DNA of 64,000 nucleotides, from assembly GCA_035645695.1 (NCBI GenBank), contig DASQMC010000079.1:7544-71543 (forward strand). The letters run 5' to 3'. This document shows, piece after piece, positions 53,507 to 61,243 of the stretch. The notes beneath the pieces were generated by a model that worked only from the letters and a program-made list of their open reading frames with translations, made no database searches and had not been told where the DNA came from. Source of the stretch: JAIVJZ01 sp035645695. GTDB lineage: Bacteria > Acidobacteriota > Blastocatellia > Pyrinomonadales > Pyrinomonadaceae. Position numbers and translations under genes: made by a program. The first letter of the stretch is position 1. Every line of letters begins with the position of its first letter.

Positions 53507-54454
53507 TCAATTCTTGAGCGCTTGCTGGACGGCCTTGATGTCTTGCTGGAGGCGGCGTTGAACGTCGGACATGACGAGTTGGAGTTGTTGGAGACGGCCT
53601 AGAACATCCGGGAGCGAAGCGGCGGGCGTGTCGGCAGTCGTATCAGGTTCGGCGGGGGGCAGGGCGCGTTCTTCGAGTTGATCGAGGCGGATTTGCTGGT
53701 AGAGCGCGATTGTGCGGCGGTCGGGCGCAACGTCGAGTTCCTGCCGGAGCGCGGCCACGCAGCGTTCGTACTGGCGCAGCGCCGCCGTGCGGTCGCCGGA
53801 CATGTAGAGCAGGTGCATCAACTGGCGGTGCGTTCGCTCGCGCGCGCCGTCGTAACGCAGGATGATCGAGCCGTGGAGCAGTCCCATCTCGTAGTCGCGG
53901 TGCGCCTCGCAATAGCTGATCAGTTTGTCGAGCATCACGAGGTACATGTTCTGCAAACGCTCGCGGTCGTACAAACACCAATCCTGATACCAGCCTTCGA
54001 GCAGATCGCCTTTGTAGAGTTCGGCGGCTGCCTCCACGAGTCGTTTCGTCTCGTCGTCCAAATCCCGCCCGGCCTTTCCCTGCACCCGCGCGAAAGCGCG
54101 CTCGAAGACCGCCACGTCGAGCCACACGGCGGAGTCGGCGTTGAACCGTACCCAGTCGTGGCCGGTGGAGAGCAGGCTGCCGTCGTCGTTCCCGCCCGCG
54201 TCGCCCCCACCGTTTCGTCCTTCGAGCGCGGACTGCAAATGCCAGAGAGCCTGCCGCAGATACTTTTTCGACTTGTCCGTGGCCGTCTCGCCCCAGAGCA
54301 AACCGGCGAGCGATTCGCGCGTGTGCGGGCGTTCGCGATGGACGAGTAAATAACTCAGCAGTTCCTGCACCTTGAAGGCGTCGAGACCTTCGAGCGGTTG
54401 CCCATCGGCATGAACGCTGAACTTACCGAACAGTTGAATACTCAGAGTGGACAT
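53507..54454 (-). CDS. SARP/BTAD-family transcriptional regulator, likely CIS regulator
   Basis: 315 aa. The N-terminus is a winged-helix OmpR-like DNA-binding domain (SIQLFGKFSVHADGQPLEG, KVQELLSYLLVHRERPHTRESLAGLLWG, KKYLRQALWHLQSALE; residues about 4-80). A bacterial transcriptional activator domain (BTAD, TPR-like) covers about 105-245 (VAVFERAFARVQGKAGR, YKGDLLEGWYQDWC, LLYMSGDRTAALRQYERC). A C-terminal helix (about 270-315) looks like a coiled coil. SARP proteins activate promoters by binding direct repeats overlapping -35. The ATG at 54452-54454 has AGGAA 9 nt upstream; an ATG at 54463 is too close to it. It heads the CIS block on the same strand. Confidence 0.88.
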   Translation of the reverse strand: MSTLSIQLFGKFSVHADGQPLEGLDAFKVQELLSYLLVHRERPHTRESLAGLLWGETATDKSKKYLRQALWHLQSALEGRNGGGDAGGNDDGSLLSTGHDWVRFNADSAVWLDVAVFERAFARVQGKAGRDLDDETKRLVEAAAELYKGDLLEGWYQDWCLYDRERLQNMYLVMLDKLISYCEAHRDYEMGLLHGSIILRYDGARERTHRQLMHLLYMSGDRTAALRQYERCVAALRQELDVAPDRRTIALYQQIRLDQLEERALPPAEPDTTADTPAASLPDVLGRLQQLQLVMSDVQRRLQQDIKAVQQALKN

Positions 54455-55035
54455 CGCATCCATTTCCTTTCACGAAGTGAAGGTTCAAGAGAGCCGGGGG
54501 ATTCGACGCGAACGTTGACCGCTGGCTCGGGCTGCAAGGTGACATTGCAGACGGTTCGACGCGTCGATGGCTCTAAGTCAGGCTGGAATTTTCTAAGAAT
54601 GTCTCTCCCGCTCGCCGGGCAACGAAGTGAATAGCTGTTTCCCGCCGCCTTCAGCGCAGACGAAACAACGATGTGTGATGCTGTGTTTTGCGGTCTACGG
54701 CCGTCGAGCGGGTGAATCGTTTGACTTGACTCCGAGTAAGAGCCACTTGTTGCATGTGGATACGAGAGAAGTTGTGCGGAACATGGGAGAATCTCCAAGT
54801 GAGACGGCGAGGTCGGTGAATTATCGAAGAGCACTTAAAGCGGCCAGGCTCGTGCTGTCAAAATGCGCCTTCCCTTTCGGAGAGCGCCAACCTGCTTGTG
54901 AGCGTCCTGTGAGACGGCGGGTGTTATATCGCCGCCGCCGCCGCTTGTCAATGCTTAAAGTTAACTGTATTCAAAATATAACAATGCCTGCATGAAACTA
55001 TGCAGGCACGTCGCGGCCATGCGCGATTATAGGAC
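54455..55035. other. Intergenic region upstream of SARP gene, no supported gene
   Basis: A 581-bp gap with the SARP promoter on one side and the terminator of the hydrolase gene (54970-55008) on the other. The sequence becomes AT-rich near 54950-54990. A 122-codon plus frame (54627-54995) lacks a ribosome site and a plausible composition, so I do not call it. I could not pick a convincing SARP promoter. Confidence 0.5.
54970..55008 (-). terminator. Intrinsic terminator of the YdjM-like gene
   Basis: TGCCTGCAT (54985-54993) pairs perfectly with ATGCAGGCA (55000-55008) around a 6-nt loop. On the minus strand it is followed by TTGTTATATTTTGA, a good T-rich tail. It starts 27 nt after the hydrolase stop. 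Confidence 0.82.
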
Positions 55036-56181
55036 TCAACGCGCGGGCGGCACTGTAACTTCCAGGGAGAAGTTGCCGCCCCGGCGCGGCGCGCCCGGTT
55101 CGGTGTAACGCAGATCGGCGAACCTCACGAGAAATTCCTCGGCGCAGTTTTGCGTCTCGACGCGGGCGGCGGGAAAGCGGGCGAAGTCTAAAAAGATTTT
55201 CGCGCGTTCGTCCGCGGCGGCGCGCGCGGCGTGTTCAGCGGCTTCGCCCTGCGGCTTCTCGAAGCGCGCCGACCCGCCCGGCGCATTGAGTTCATCTTCG
55301 ACGCGCGCCAGCAGCGAAGTTTCAAAACGATAAAGGGCGGCCGACGTTTCCGCGAGCACGCGCCAGCGCGTCGGGTCGGCCAGCGAGGGCATCGCCGCAA
55401 CGCGCAGCACAGACTCGTTTTGTCGCGCGGCCACTGCCCCGGCGACCGCTTGCGCACGCGCGAGCGCGCGCCCGTGCAGGAGGCCGAGCGCGCCCCAGTA
55501 GACGACGACGAACGCGAGCGCGGCCAGCGCGACACGGCTCCCCCGGCGCGCCGGGAGTTTCAAACGGTGCGCGCAGATCAAAGCGGCGAGGCAAGCCAAC
55601 CACAGAGCGCGCGATGCCAGCGGGTAGCCCATTCCCACTCGAAGCGGAATGACGACAAAGGCTACGGTCGCCGCAAGCGCGAGCGCGCCCCACGCGACGC
55701 TCCGCCATCTCGTCGTCGCCGTCAGGAGAAACGACGCCCCGCCCAGACTCAGCCACAACCACGGATCGACGATGTAAACGAGGTCGCCGTAAAACCAACG
55801 CCCGTCCCACGGCAACAGCGGTCGCACGCCGTAGTTGTTCGTCCAATCCATCAGCGGGTGCGTGGCGCTGACCAGCAGCGAGGCGATGACGAGCCCGCCG
55901 AGACGCACGCCCGGCGCGCGACCGCGCACGCGCGCGACGACGCGGCCAACCCCGTAGAACAACAGTGGGAGGATGAGCGCGATGGCGAGCGTGCCGACGA
56001 TGGAATGCGTGATGCCGCGATGATGTTTGAGATAAAACCAGCTACCGCCGAAGGCCGCCACGATGTCCGCGTCCGGCGCGTTGGCCGCGACGAGGCACAG
56101 GGCGGTCGCTCCCGGCGAGAGACGTTCAAGCCCCGCCTTCGCCGCCGTCAAACCGACCAGCGTGTGCGTCAGATTATCCAT
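55036..56181 (-). CDS. YdjM-like (DUF457) membrane-bound metal-dependent hydrolase
   Basis: 381 aa. The N-terminal motif MDNLTHTLVGLTAAKAG, then NAPDADIVAAF and HHRGITHS (about residues 54-61), are the conserved His/Asp metal ligands of the YdjM/DUF457 family. Six or more hydrophobic segments lie in residues about 65-235 (for example TLAIALILPLLFYGVGRVVA), placing it in the inner membrane; the last 140 residues are soluble. Family members are linked to membrane stress, but their substrates are not known. It is probably co-transcribed with the TPR gene upstream (95-nt gap with a repeat). Confidence 0.85.
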   Translation of the reverse strand: MDNLTHTLVGLTAAKAGLERLSPGATALCLVAANAPDADIVAAFGGSWFYLKHHRGITHSIVGTLAIALILPLLFYGVGRVVARVRGRAPGVRLGGLVIASLLVSATHPLMDWTNNYGVRPLLPWDGRWFYGDLVYIVDPWLWLSLGGASFLLTATTRWRSVAWGALALAATVAFVVIPLRVGMGYPLASRALWLACLAALICAHRLKLPARRGSRVALAALAFVVVYWGALGLLHGRALARAQAVAGAVAARQNESVLRVAAMPSLADPTRWRVLAETSAALYRFETSLLARVEDELNAPGGSARFEKPQGEAAEHAARAAADERAKIFLDFARFPAARVETQNCAEEFLVRFADLRYTEPGAPRRGGNFSLEVTVPPAR

Positions 56182-56193
56182 GTGGAAAAGAGG

Positions 56194-56278
56194 GTCGGAG
56201 GTCTGTAGTTAGAAGTCAGAGGTCTGTAGGAATCAGTTTTTGCTTTTCACTGACCCTTAACCTCTGACCTCTGACCTT
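56194..56278. repeat. Inverted and direct repeats between TPR and hydrolase genes
   Basis: GTCAGAGGTC (56215-56224) pairs perfectly with GACCTCTGAC (56266-56275). The 15-mer GTCAGAGGTCTGTAG also occurs with one mismatch at 56194-56208. The right arm is a tandem of CTCTGAC heptamers and overlaps the TPR stop codon. Same architecture as the other heptamer palindromes. Confidence 0.75.
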
Positions 56279-57101
56279 AGAACGGAAGGTTCGCGGCTGT
56301 AGGTTCCGCGGGCAGTTGGGTGTGGCGCGCGGGGTCTATGCGTTCGAGTTTTTGCGCGGCTTCGCGAGCGGCTGCGGATTGCGTGACGGGTTTGCCGTCC
56401 TTGCCTTTGGCCTCGCGCGCTGTCTTGGCAATCTGGAAAAGAATGTCTGCGGCTTCGCTCTTCTTGCCCTGTTTGTCGTAAACCGTAGCGAGACGCAGAT
56501 TCACGGTGTCAACCGGGACGGCCGGATTTTGCGCGCGCGCGAGTTCGTTGTAGAGCGTGGCCGCGGCGTCATATTGTCCGTCGGCTTCCCTCGCCTGCGC
56601 CAGCGCGAATCTGGCACGCGCCGCCACCTCCGCCTCGCTGCTTCCGGCCAACGCCTGTAGTTCGCTCAGACCCTTCTCGCGGTCAACCGTCAATAAATTG
56701 GCGGCGCGGAAGTAGCGCGCGAGCGACCTGTAAGGATCGCCGTACTTGTTCTCGACCTTCTGCGCTTCCTCCACGACGCGCTGCGCACGCTCCTTCTCGG
56801 TCGTGAAACTCAACCCCGCAGGAGCAGCGGGCGCGGCGGGCGCGGGCGTGGCCGACACGGTGGCGTCCGCGATCTCTATGACGCGGCTGAGAGCGCGCGT
56901 GGCTTCCTCGGCCTTGCGCCCGCTCCACCACGAATAGACGCCCGCCAGCAGGGCGAGCGCGACCAGACCGGCGAGGGCATACAGAATCGTGCGCCCTTTG
57001 CCTTCGAGACGGTCGCCGACGCGGTCGAATTGTTCAAAAGCCTTTTCGCGAAATTTATCGCGCCGGACTTCCCGCGCATGTTTTTTCTTGGATGGAGCCA
57101 C
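56277..57101 (-). CDS. Membrane-anchored tetratricopeptide-repeat protein (YfgM/TPR_21-like)
   Basis: 274 aa. A basic N-terminus (APSKKKHAREVRRDKFREKAFEQFDRV), a single membrane helix (about 39-60: TILYALAGLVALALLAGVYSWW), a Pro/Ala linker, and a TPR-rich C-terminal part facing the periplasm (about 95-260; ARARFALAQAREADGQYDAAATLYNEL, NLRLATVYDKQGKKSEAADIL). The layout matches YfgM-type ancillary proteins of the Sec/BAM periplasmic chaperone network, but no BAM gene lies here, so that role is only suggested. It is divergently oriented from the ECF sigma gene. Confidence 0.78.
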   Translation of the reverse strand: MAPSKKKHAREVRRDKFREKAFEQFDRVGDRLEGKGRTILYALAGLVALALLAGVYSWWSGRKAEEATRALSRVIEIADATVSATPAPAAPAAPAGLSFTTEKERAQRVVEEAQKVENKYGDPYRSLARYFRAANLLTVDREKGLSELQALAGSSEAEVAARARFALAQAREADGQYDAAATLYNELARAQNPAVPVDTVNLRLATVYDKQGKKSEAADILFQIAKTAREAKGKDGKPVTQSAAAREAAQKLERIDPARHTQLPAEPTAANLPF

Positions 57102-57327
57102 GTTTTTTTCTCTTGCAACATCGCACGGTTGTGCGCGTTCTGATTTCAGCAGTTAGGGTGAAACGATTCACTCTAACGACCGTGGCGCGGGGTTGTCAAG
57201 CAAGCGTTCGGCGGCGCAACCCTCCCGCTCCGGCAGACTTTATTGACCGTCGGCGGGGTGCGTGCTACGCTTCGCGCCCGCATCCGCGAGCGATTATGTG
57301 GCAAGCGAAAACAGGCGATATATTTTG
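57102..57327. other. Divergent intergenic region between TPR and ECF sigma genes
   Basis: A 319-bp gap in total. It contains an imperfect inverted repeat GTTAGGGTGAA/TTCACTCTAAC at 57152-57177 (10 of 11 paired, 4-nt loop), about 50 bp before the TPR start and suitably placed for an operator or a promoter-overlapping site. The ECF promoter candidate follows at 57328. No gene was seen. Confidence 0.45.
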
Positions 57328-57356
57328 GGAACATGACGCAGGGGCGTGGTGTCTAA
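57328..57356 (+). promoter_or_regulatory. Candidate ECF-type promoter upstream of the sigma gene
   Basis: GGAAC at 57328-57332 and GTCTAA at 57351-57356 are separated by 18 nt. This resembles the ECF sigma -35 GGAAC / -10 GTCxAA pattern. It ends 64 nt before the GTG start. ECF factors often activate their own promoter, so autoregulation is likely. By-eye call. Confidence 0.5.
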
Positions 57357-57420
57357 AGATACGTATGCACGGCGAGCGGCAGTCGCCGCATGAGTCGCCG
57401 GTTCGCGCTGGAGGACGTTT

Positions 57421-58083
57421 GTGAGCTTCGGAGAGCCAATCGCCCTCCGCGGGCAAGCCGAATTGGAGCATCCCGCCACTGTGGCGGATTCGGCCGAGGC
57501 GCGTCCGAGCGCGGAGATACAGTTCATTGAAAGATTACGCGCGGGCGAATCGGCAGCTTTCGACCGGCTCGTGGCCGAGCGTTCGCCCGAAATTTACGGC
57601 CTGCTCTACCGCCTGACCGAGGACCCCGAAGAGGCGCGCGACCTGACACAGGAGACTTTCCTGCAAGCCTTTCGCAGCATCGCGCATTTTCGCGGCGACT
57701 CGGATTTGCGCACGTGGCTCTATCGCATCGCCGTCAATCAGGCGCGCAACCGCTGGCGCTGGTGGCGGCGCAGGCGGCGGAACGTCACCGTCTCGCTTGA
57801 CGCGACCGACGAGATGCACGAGCAATCGCTCGGCGCGCGCCTCGTAGACGAAGGAGCGGACGACCCCGAAGCGCGCACGCTCGCGCACGAACGCGAAGAA
57901 ATCTTACTCGCAGCCGTTCGCACCCTCGCACGCCCTTATCGCGAAGCCGTCGTCCTGCGTGATGTCGAGGGCTTGAGCTACGAGGAGGTCGCCGTCGCGC
58001 TCGACATCAGCGTCGGCACGGTTAAGTCGAGGCTCTCGCGCGGCCGCACGGAGTTGCGCCGCAAGTTGGAAGGCTCTTTGTGA
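57421..58083 (+). CDS. ECF-family RNA polymerase sigma factor
   Basis: 220 aa. Sigma region 2 lies at about 38-105 (ERLRAGESAAFDRLVAERS, YRLTEDPEEARDLTQETFLQAFR, LRTWLYRIAVNQARNRWRWW), with the DLTQETFLQA core-binding motif. Region 4 lies at about 155-215 (LARPYREAVVLRDVEGLSYEEVAVALDISVGTVKSRLSRGR), with a clear helix-turn-helix. It redirects RNA polymerase to stress or envelope genes. The start is GTG with GGAGG 6-7 nt upstream. The anti-sigma gene follows after an unusually long 480-nt gap holding a large hairpin. Confidence 0.95.
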   Translation: MSFGEPIALRGQAELEHPATVADSAEARPSAEIQFIERLRAGESAAFDRLVAERSPEIYGLLYRLTEDPEEARDLTQETFLQAFRSIAHFRGDSDLRTWLYRIAVNQARNRWRWWRRRRRNVTVSLDATDEMHEQSLGARLVDEGADDPEARTLAHEREEILLAAVRTLARPYREAVVLRDVEGLSYEEVAVALDISVGTVKSRLSRGRTELRRKLEGSL

Positions 58084-58085
58084 AA

Positions 58086-58213
58086 TAGCCGTCAGCCATT
58101 AGCCGTCAGCTTTCAGCAAAAGACGGTTGAGACGGTTTACATGCAAGGGTTGACACGTTACGGCATTTAGATTTGCCTTCCGCTGAAAGCTGACCGCTGA
58201 TAGCTGACGGCTA
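58086..58213. repeat. 32-bp inverted repeat after the sigma gene
   Basis: Arms 58086-58117 and 58182-58213 match at 29 of 32 positions and contain AGCCGTCAGC/AGCTGAC tandem units. It begins 3 nt after the sigma stop, so it would form a hairpin in the transcript between sigma and anti-sigma genes. The rest of the gap to 58562 (about 350 bp) has no gene or site I can support. Confidence 0.85.
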
Positions 58214-58562
58214 AAAAGTTCTTTGAAAACGAATGGCTGCCCCGCCCCGGCTTCCCCCATCAATCCAAGGTGCCAGTGGGTCGGGAAGCGACGGAGGTTC
58301 GAGTTTCGTCGTATGCAACGCGGAGGGCGGCAAACGTGCGTGAGTTTTTTTAGATGCGGCCAGCAACAACCCGTCTACGAATACAGCACGCCGGTTACCG
58401 CCGTTTGTGTGCAGGCGTTGGAAATAGTTCAACATGCGTTGCTTCCTTGAGCGAGGGAGCAGCCGGGGTCGGCCAGCCATTCGTTTTAAAGCAGAGGCCG
58501 GAGTATCGGGCGTCAGTTAACACAAAACTGATTCTCATCTCCGACCCCTAATCTCTGAAACT

Positions 58563-59312
58563 ATGACTTGCGAGGAGACACAGAAGAGTTTTTCGCCGTA
58601 TCTGGACGGCCGGTTGGCGCGCGGCGTGCGCGTAGGCGTGGACGCGCACCTCGAAGTCTGTCCCGTGTGCCGCATGGAATTCGCACGCACGCGCTCGCTC
58701 GTGCGCTCGCTCGCGAATCTCGAACGCCCGGTTGCGCCCGCCAGCCTTGCCGCCTCCATCAACGAACTGCTCTTGATCGAACGCGCCGCGCGCCGCCAAC
58801 AGCCCGTGGGTTCGCTCCACGCGCGACTCCTGCGCTGGCTCGAACCTCGCCTCATGCCCTATACGGTGGGCGCGCTCGCCTCGTTGATTTTGTTCGTCGG
58901 CGTAGTCAACGCGCTGCGACCACAGTTTCGCGTGCTCCGCGAATTGACGATTGCCGCCCGCGCCGCCGACGAATCGCTCGACAAGTCCCTGTTCATAGGC
59001 GGCGGCTACGATGTGACGAAACCCGTCCCGACGATTAATCCGAACGGCGCGCTCGCCGCGCTCATACAAGCTCCGTCACGCGGCGGCGACGATGCCGACG
59101 ACATGGTGATTTACGCCGACGTGTTCAGCAACGGCAGCGCATCGCTTGCGGGCGTCGTGCAACCGCCGCGCAACCCGCACCTGCTCGACGAGGTGCAGGA
59201 GGCTTTCCGGCGAACGCCCGCCTTCGTTCCCGCCTCGCTCGACCGCCGCCCGCCCACGGTGCGCATCGTCATGTCAGTCTCTAAAGTTAACGTCCACGAA
59301 GGCAGTTTCTAA
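58563..59312 (+). CDS. Anti-sigma factor with zinc-finger (zf-HC2) domain
   Basis: 249 aa. The N-terminus has the zf-HC2 zinc-binding pattern of ZAS anti-sigma factors: Cys3, then His29-xxx-Cys33-xx-Cys36 (HLEVCPVC). A membrane helix follows at about 100-118 (TVGALASLILFVGVVNAL), leaving about 130 residues in the periplasm. It should hold the upstream ECF sigma inactive at the membrane until released by a signal. The ATG at 58563 has no strong ribosome site. A strong terminator follows at 59354-59391. Confidence 0.9.
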   Translation: MTCEETQKSFSPYLDGRLARGVRVGVDAHLEVCPVCRMEFARTRSLVRSLANLERPVAPASLAASINELLLIERAARRQQPVGSLHARLLRWLEPRLMPYTVGALASLILFVGVVNALRPQFRVLRELTIAARAADESLDKSLFIGGGYDVTKPVPTINPNGALAALIQAPSRGGDDADDMVIYADVFSNGSASLAGVVQPPRNPHLLDEVQEAFRRTPAFVPASLDRRPPTVRIVMSVSKVNVHEGSF

Positions 59313-59353
59313 ACCACGCAAACTACTTTCAGCCGCTTTCTTACCCCAAGCGC

Positions 59354-59391
59354 GCGAGGCCGCCGGTTCTGAATTGAACCGGCGGCCTCGC
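59354..59391 (+). terminator. Perfect 16-bp terminator hairpin after the anti-sigma gene
   Basis: GCGAGGCCGCCGGTTC (59354-59369) pairs perfectly with 59376-59391 around a 6-nt loop and is followed by TCGTTCTCGT. It lies 41 nt after the anti-sigma stop. The short T content is weak, but stem strength is high. It may also act on converging minus-strand transcripts. Confidence 0.8.
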
Positions 59392-59416
59392 TCGTTCTCG
59401 TGTCGGATTCTCCCCC

Positions 59417-59518
59417 TTATCGGCCGGAGCGCGCACGACGCTCGTAGAAGTTCATGAAGGCGCTGCGCACGATTCGATCTTCAGTCGTGTCTCGATTGAT
59501 ACCCTTAAACCAGTCCAT
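59417..59518 (-). CDS. Candidate 33-aa basic small protein
   Basis: An ATG at 59516-59518 opens a 33-codon frame, MDWFKGINRDTTEDRIVRSA and onward, rich in Arg/Asp and ending in an RRARSGR tail. It starts 32 nt after the caspase-like gene stop on the same strand, so it could be the last gene of that operon. There is no clear ribosome site, and the frame is open upstream into the caspase gene. The residue mix looks protein-like rather than random, but evidence is thin. Confidence 0.35.
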   Translation of the reverse strand: MDWFKGINRDTTEDRIVRSAFMNFYERRARSGR

Positions 59519-59550
59519 AACGGCGTCTTCACACGTTCCGCGCTCGTTTC

Positions 59551-61215
59551 TTAATCTCCGCCCGCGCCGGGCGTCGCGGCGAGCGTGAGGTTCTCGTTTG
59601 TGCCCGCCAGCAGGCGCGGGTTCTGGCGAAATTGCGTGTCGAGCCGCACCTTTTGACGGACGAAGCGGAACAGTTCGCCTACCGTGACGAGGCGATCCGC
59701 GTTGGTGTCCGCTTTCCCCTGCATGCCTTCGAGCAGAAAGTGTGTGAAGACGCCGTGGCCGTTGCCCCAGCGCGTCGATTCCTGCGAAAGTTCGTTCACG
59801 TCGCTCGAAGTGATGACGGCCTTGCCCTCCTCTTGATAGAGCATCTTCTCCATGTAGAGGCTGATGAGATTGTTGCCCAGCCCGCGCGTGGCCTCGCCCC
59901 CCGAGCCGGTCAGCCCCGCGCTGTGGCAGGTGTCAACCAGAAGCACGAGCCGGCGGGCGCGCACGTTCTGTTCCAGATACTTCTGGAATTCTTTCATCGC
60001 CAGAGCCGTCCCCGCCATGTCGTCAACGTTGGTGTCGTGCGCGAGGAAGTAGAGATTTTGCGGCGCGAAGGGGTCGGGCGCGCCGTGTCCCGCGATGAAG
60101 ATGAGCAGCAGATCGTCCGCTCCCGCCTGCCCTATGAAACTCGTCATCGCCTGCCTGACGTTTGTGGCGGTCGCCTGCTCGTTGAGCAGCAGCCGCATGT
60201 TGTCGGGGGAGAAACGCCCCCCGCCCGGCTGTTGTAAAAACTTGTGGAGTGAGACGGCATCCGCGTCCGCGAATTTTAGATCGGCGAGGTTTCCGCCGTT
60301 ATTGCGATACTTCGAGATGCCGACGATAAGCGCGTATTTCCTGCCCTTGAATATCTCGACGTTGTCGGCCAAGCCCGCCGTGCGCACGGGGACTAACAAC
60401 TGCGTGCGATTGCCCGCCGCATCCGTCGCTTCCACGACGAGCTGCGTCGTTCCGGGCGGAACCGGATGAACGGTATCGAAAGTCACGCGATTCGTTTCGT
60501 TCGCCAGCCCCAAACCGCGCACGGTTACCTGCGCGCCGCGCTTGAGCGGCAGCGGTTTGCCGTTGAGCGTCACCGCCTGCACAGAGGTCGCGGCGGTGGC
60601 AACGCCGGAGAGGCGCACCGGGTAAGCGCGGCCGGGCGGCAGGATTATCTCGCGTTCCGGTTCGAGCAGCACGAGTTCGGGCGGCACTTGCTGGTGCTGC
60701 GGCGCGCCGTCTTTAAGTTCGACGCGGTAAGCGAAACTCTCGTTCCGGTTCTCGGTGGCGGTGCGCAGCACGAAGCTCGCGTAATACTCTCTGCCCCGCC
60801 GGTTGCGCGCTAAAATTTCCACCGTGTTGCGCCCCGGTTGCAGCCCCCATTGCGGGTAACGCTTCAAATCCATGCGCACCAGCTTCCCCCGCTCGGTGGA
60901 AGTGATCTCTATGATCGGGGCGGCGGACTGCCCGTTGAGCCGCGCGCCGATCTGCCCGTAGTCGATGTTGTCGGCCGCCGGGCGCAGGACGTGCAGCATG
61001 ATTTTGCTGACGTTGGCCGTGGGGATGGTGAGTTCCGAGAGGGCGGTCGATTTCAGCCCCGAATCCGGCAGTTCCAGTTCAAACACGGCCGCGGGCGCGA
61101 TAGACTGCGTCCGGCTGCGCGTCGGCGGAAGCGTGATTAATATCAGCGGGACGAGCCACATCGTTAATTTCGCGACGCGGCCCGTCTCGCTTTTGAACTT
61201 CTCTAACATATTCAC
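59551..61215 (-). CDS. Exported caspase-family (C14-like) protease with beta-rich N-terminus
   Basis: 554 aa. A signal anchor or signal peptide (about 16-37: LTMWLVPLILITLPP) suggests export. Residues about 45-285 are beta-rich with Ig-like segments. The caspase p20-type domain (about 290-530) starts YALIVGISKYRNN and has the catalytic dyad His377 (FIAGHGAPD) and Cys430 (LLVDTCHSAG). It is expected to cleave after Arg/Lys or Asp; specificity is not visible. It follows the M48 gene by 28 nt. Likely self-processing or a stress-triggered envelope protease. Confidence 0.88.
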   Translation of the reverse strand: MNMLEKFKSETGRVAKLTMWLVPLILITLPPTRSRTQSIAPAAVFELELPDSGLKSTALSELTIPTANVSKIMLHVLRPAADNIDYGQIGARLNGQSAAPIIEITSTERGKLVRMDLKRYPQWGLQPGRNTVEILARNRRGREYYASFVLRTATENRNESFAYRVELKDGAPQHQQVPPELVLLEPEREIILPPGRAYPVRLSGVATAATSVQAVTLNGKPLPLKRGAQVTVRGLGLANETNRVTFDTVHPVPPGTTQLVVEATDAAGNRTQLLVPVRTAGLADNVEIFKGRKYALIVGISKYRNNGGNLADLKFADADAVSLHKFLQQPGGGRFSPDNMRLLLNEQATATNVRQAMTSFIGQAGADDLLLIFIAGHGAPDPFAPQNLYFLAHDTNVDDMAGTALAMKEFQKYLEQNVRARRLVLLVDTCHSAGLTGSGGEATRGLGNNLISLYMEKMLYQEEGKAVITSSDVNELSQESTRWGNGHGVFTHFLLEGMQGKADTNADRLVTVGELFRFVRQKVRLDTQFRQNPRLLAGTNENLTLAATPGAGGD

Positions 61216-61243
61216 TCAACCTTCTCGTCTTGGAAGACGACGA

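Noticed and set aside
54627..54995. 122-codon plus-strand frame upstream of the SARP gene
   Set aside because: No ribosome site, mixed composition, and it runs into the minus-strand terminator region.
58223..58450. 75-codon plus-strand frame between sigma and anti-sigma genes
   Set aside because: Poor start context and atypical composition; sits in a gap that otherwise looks non-coding.
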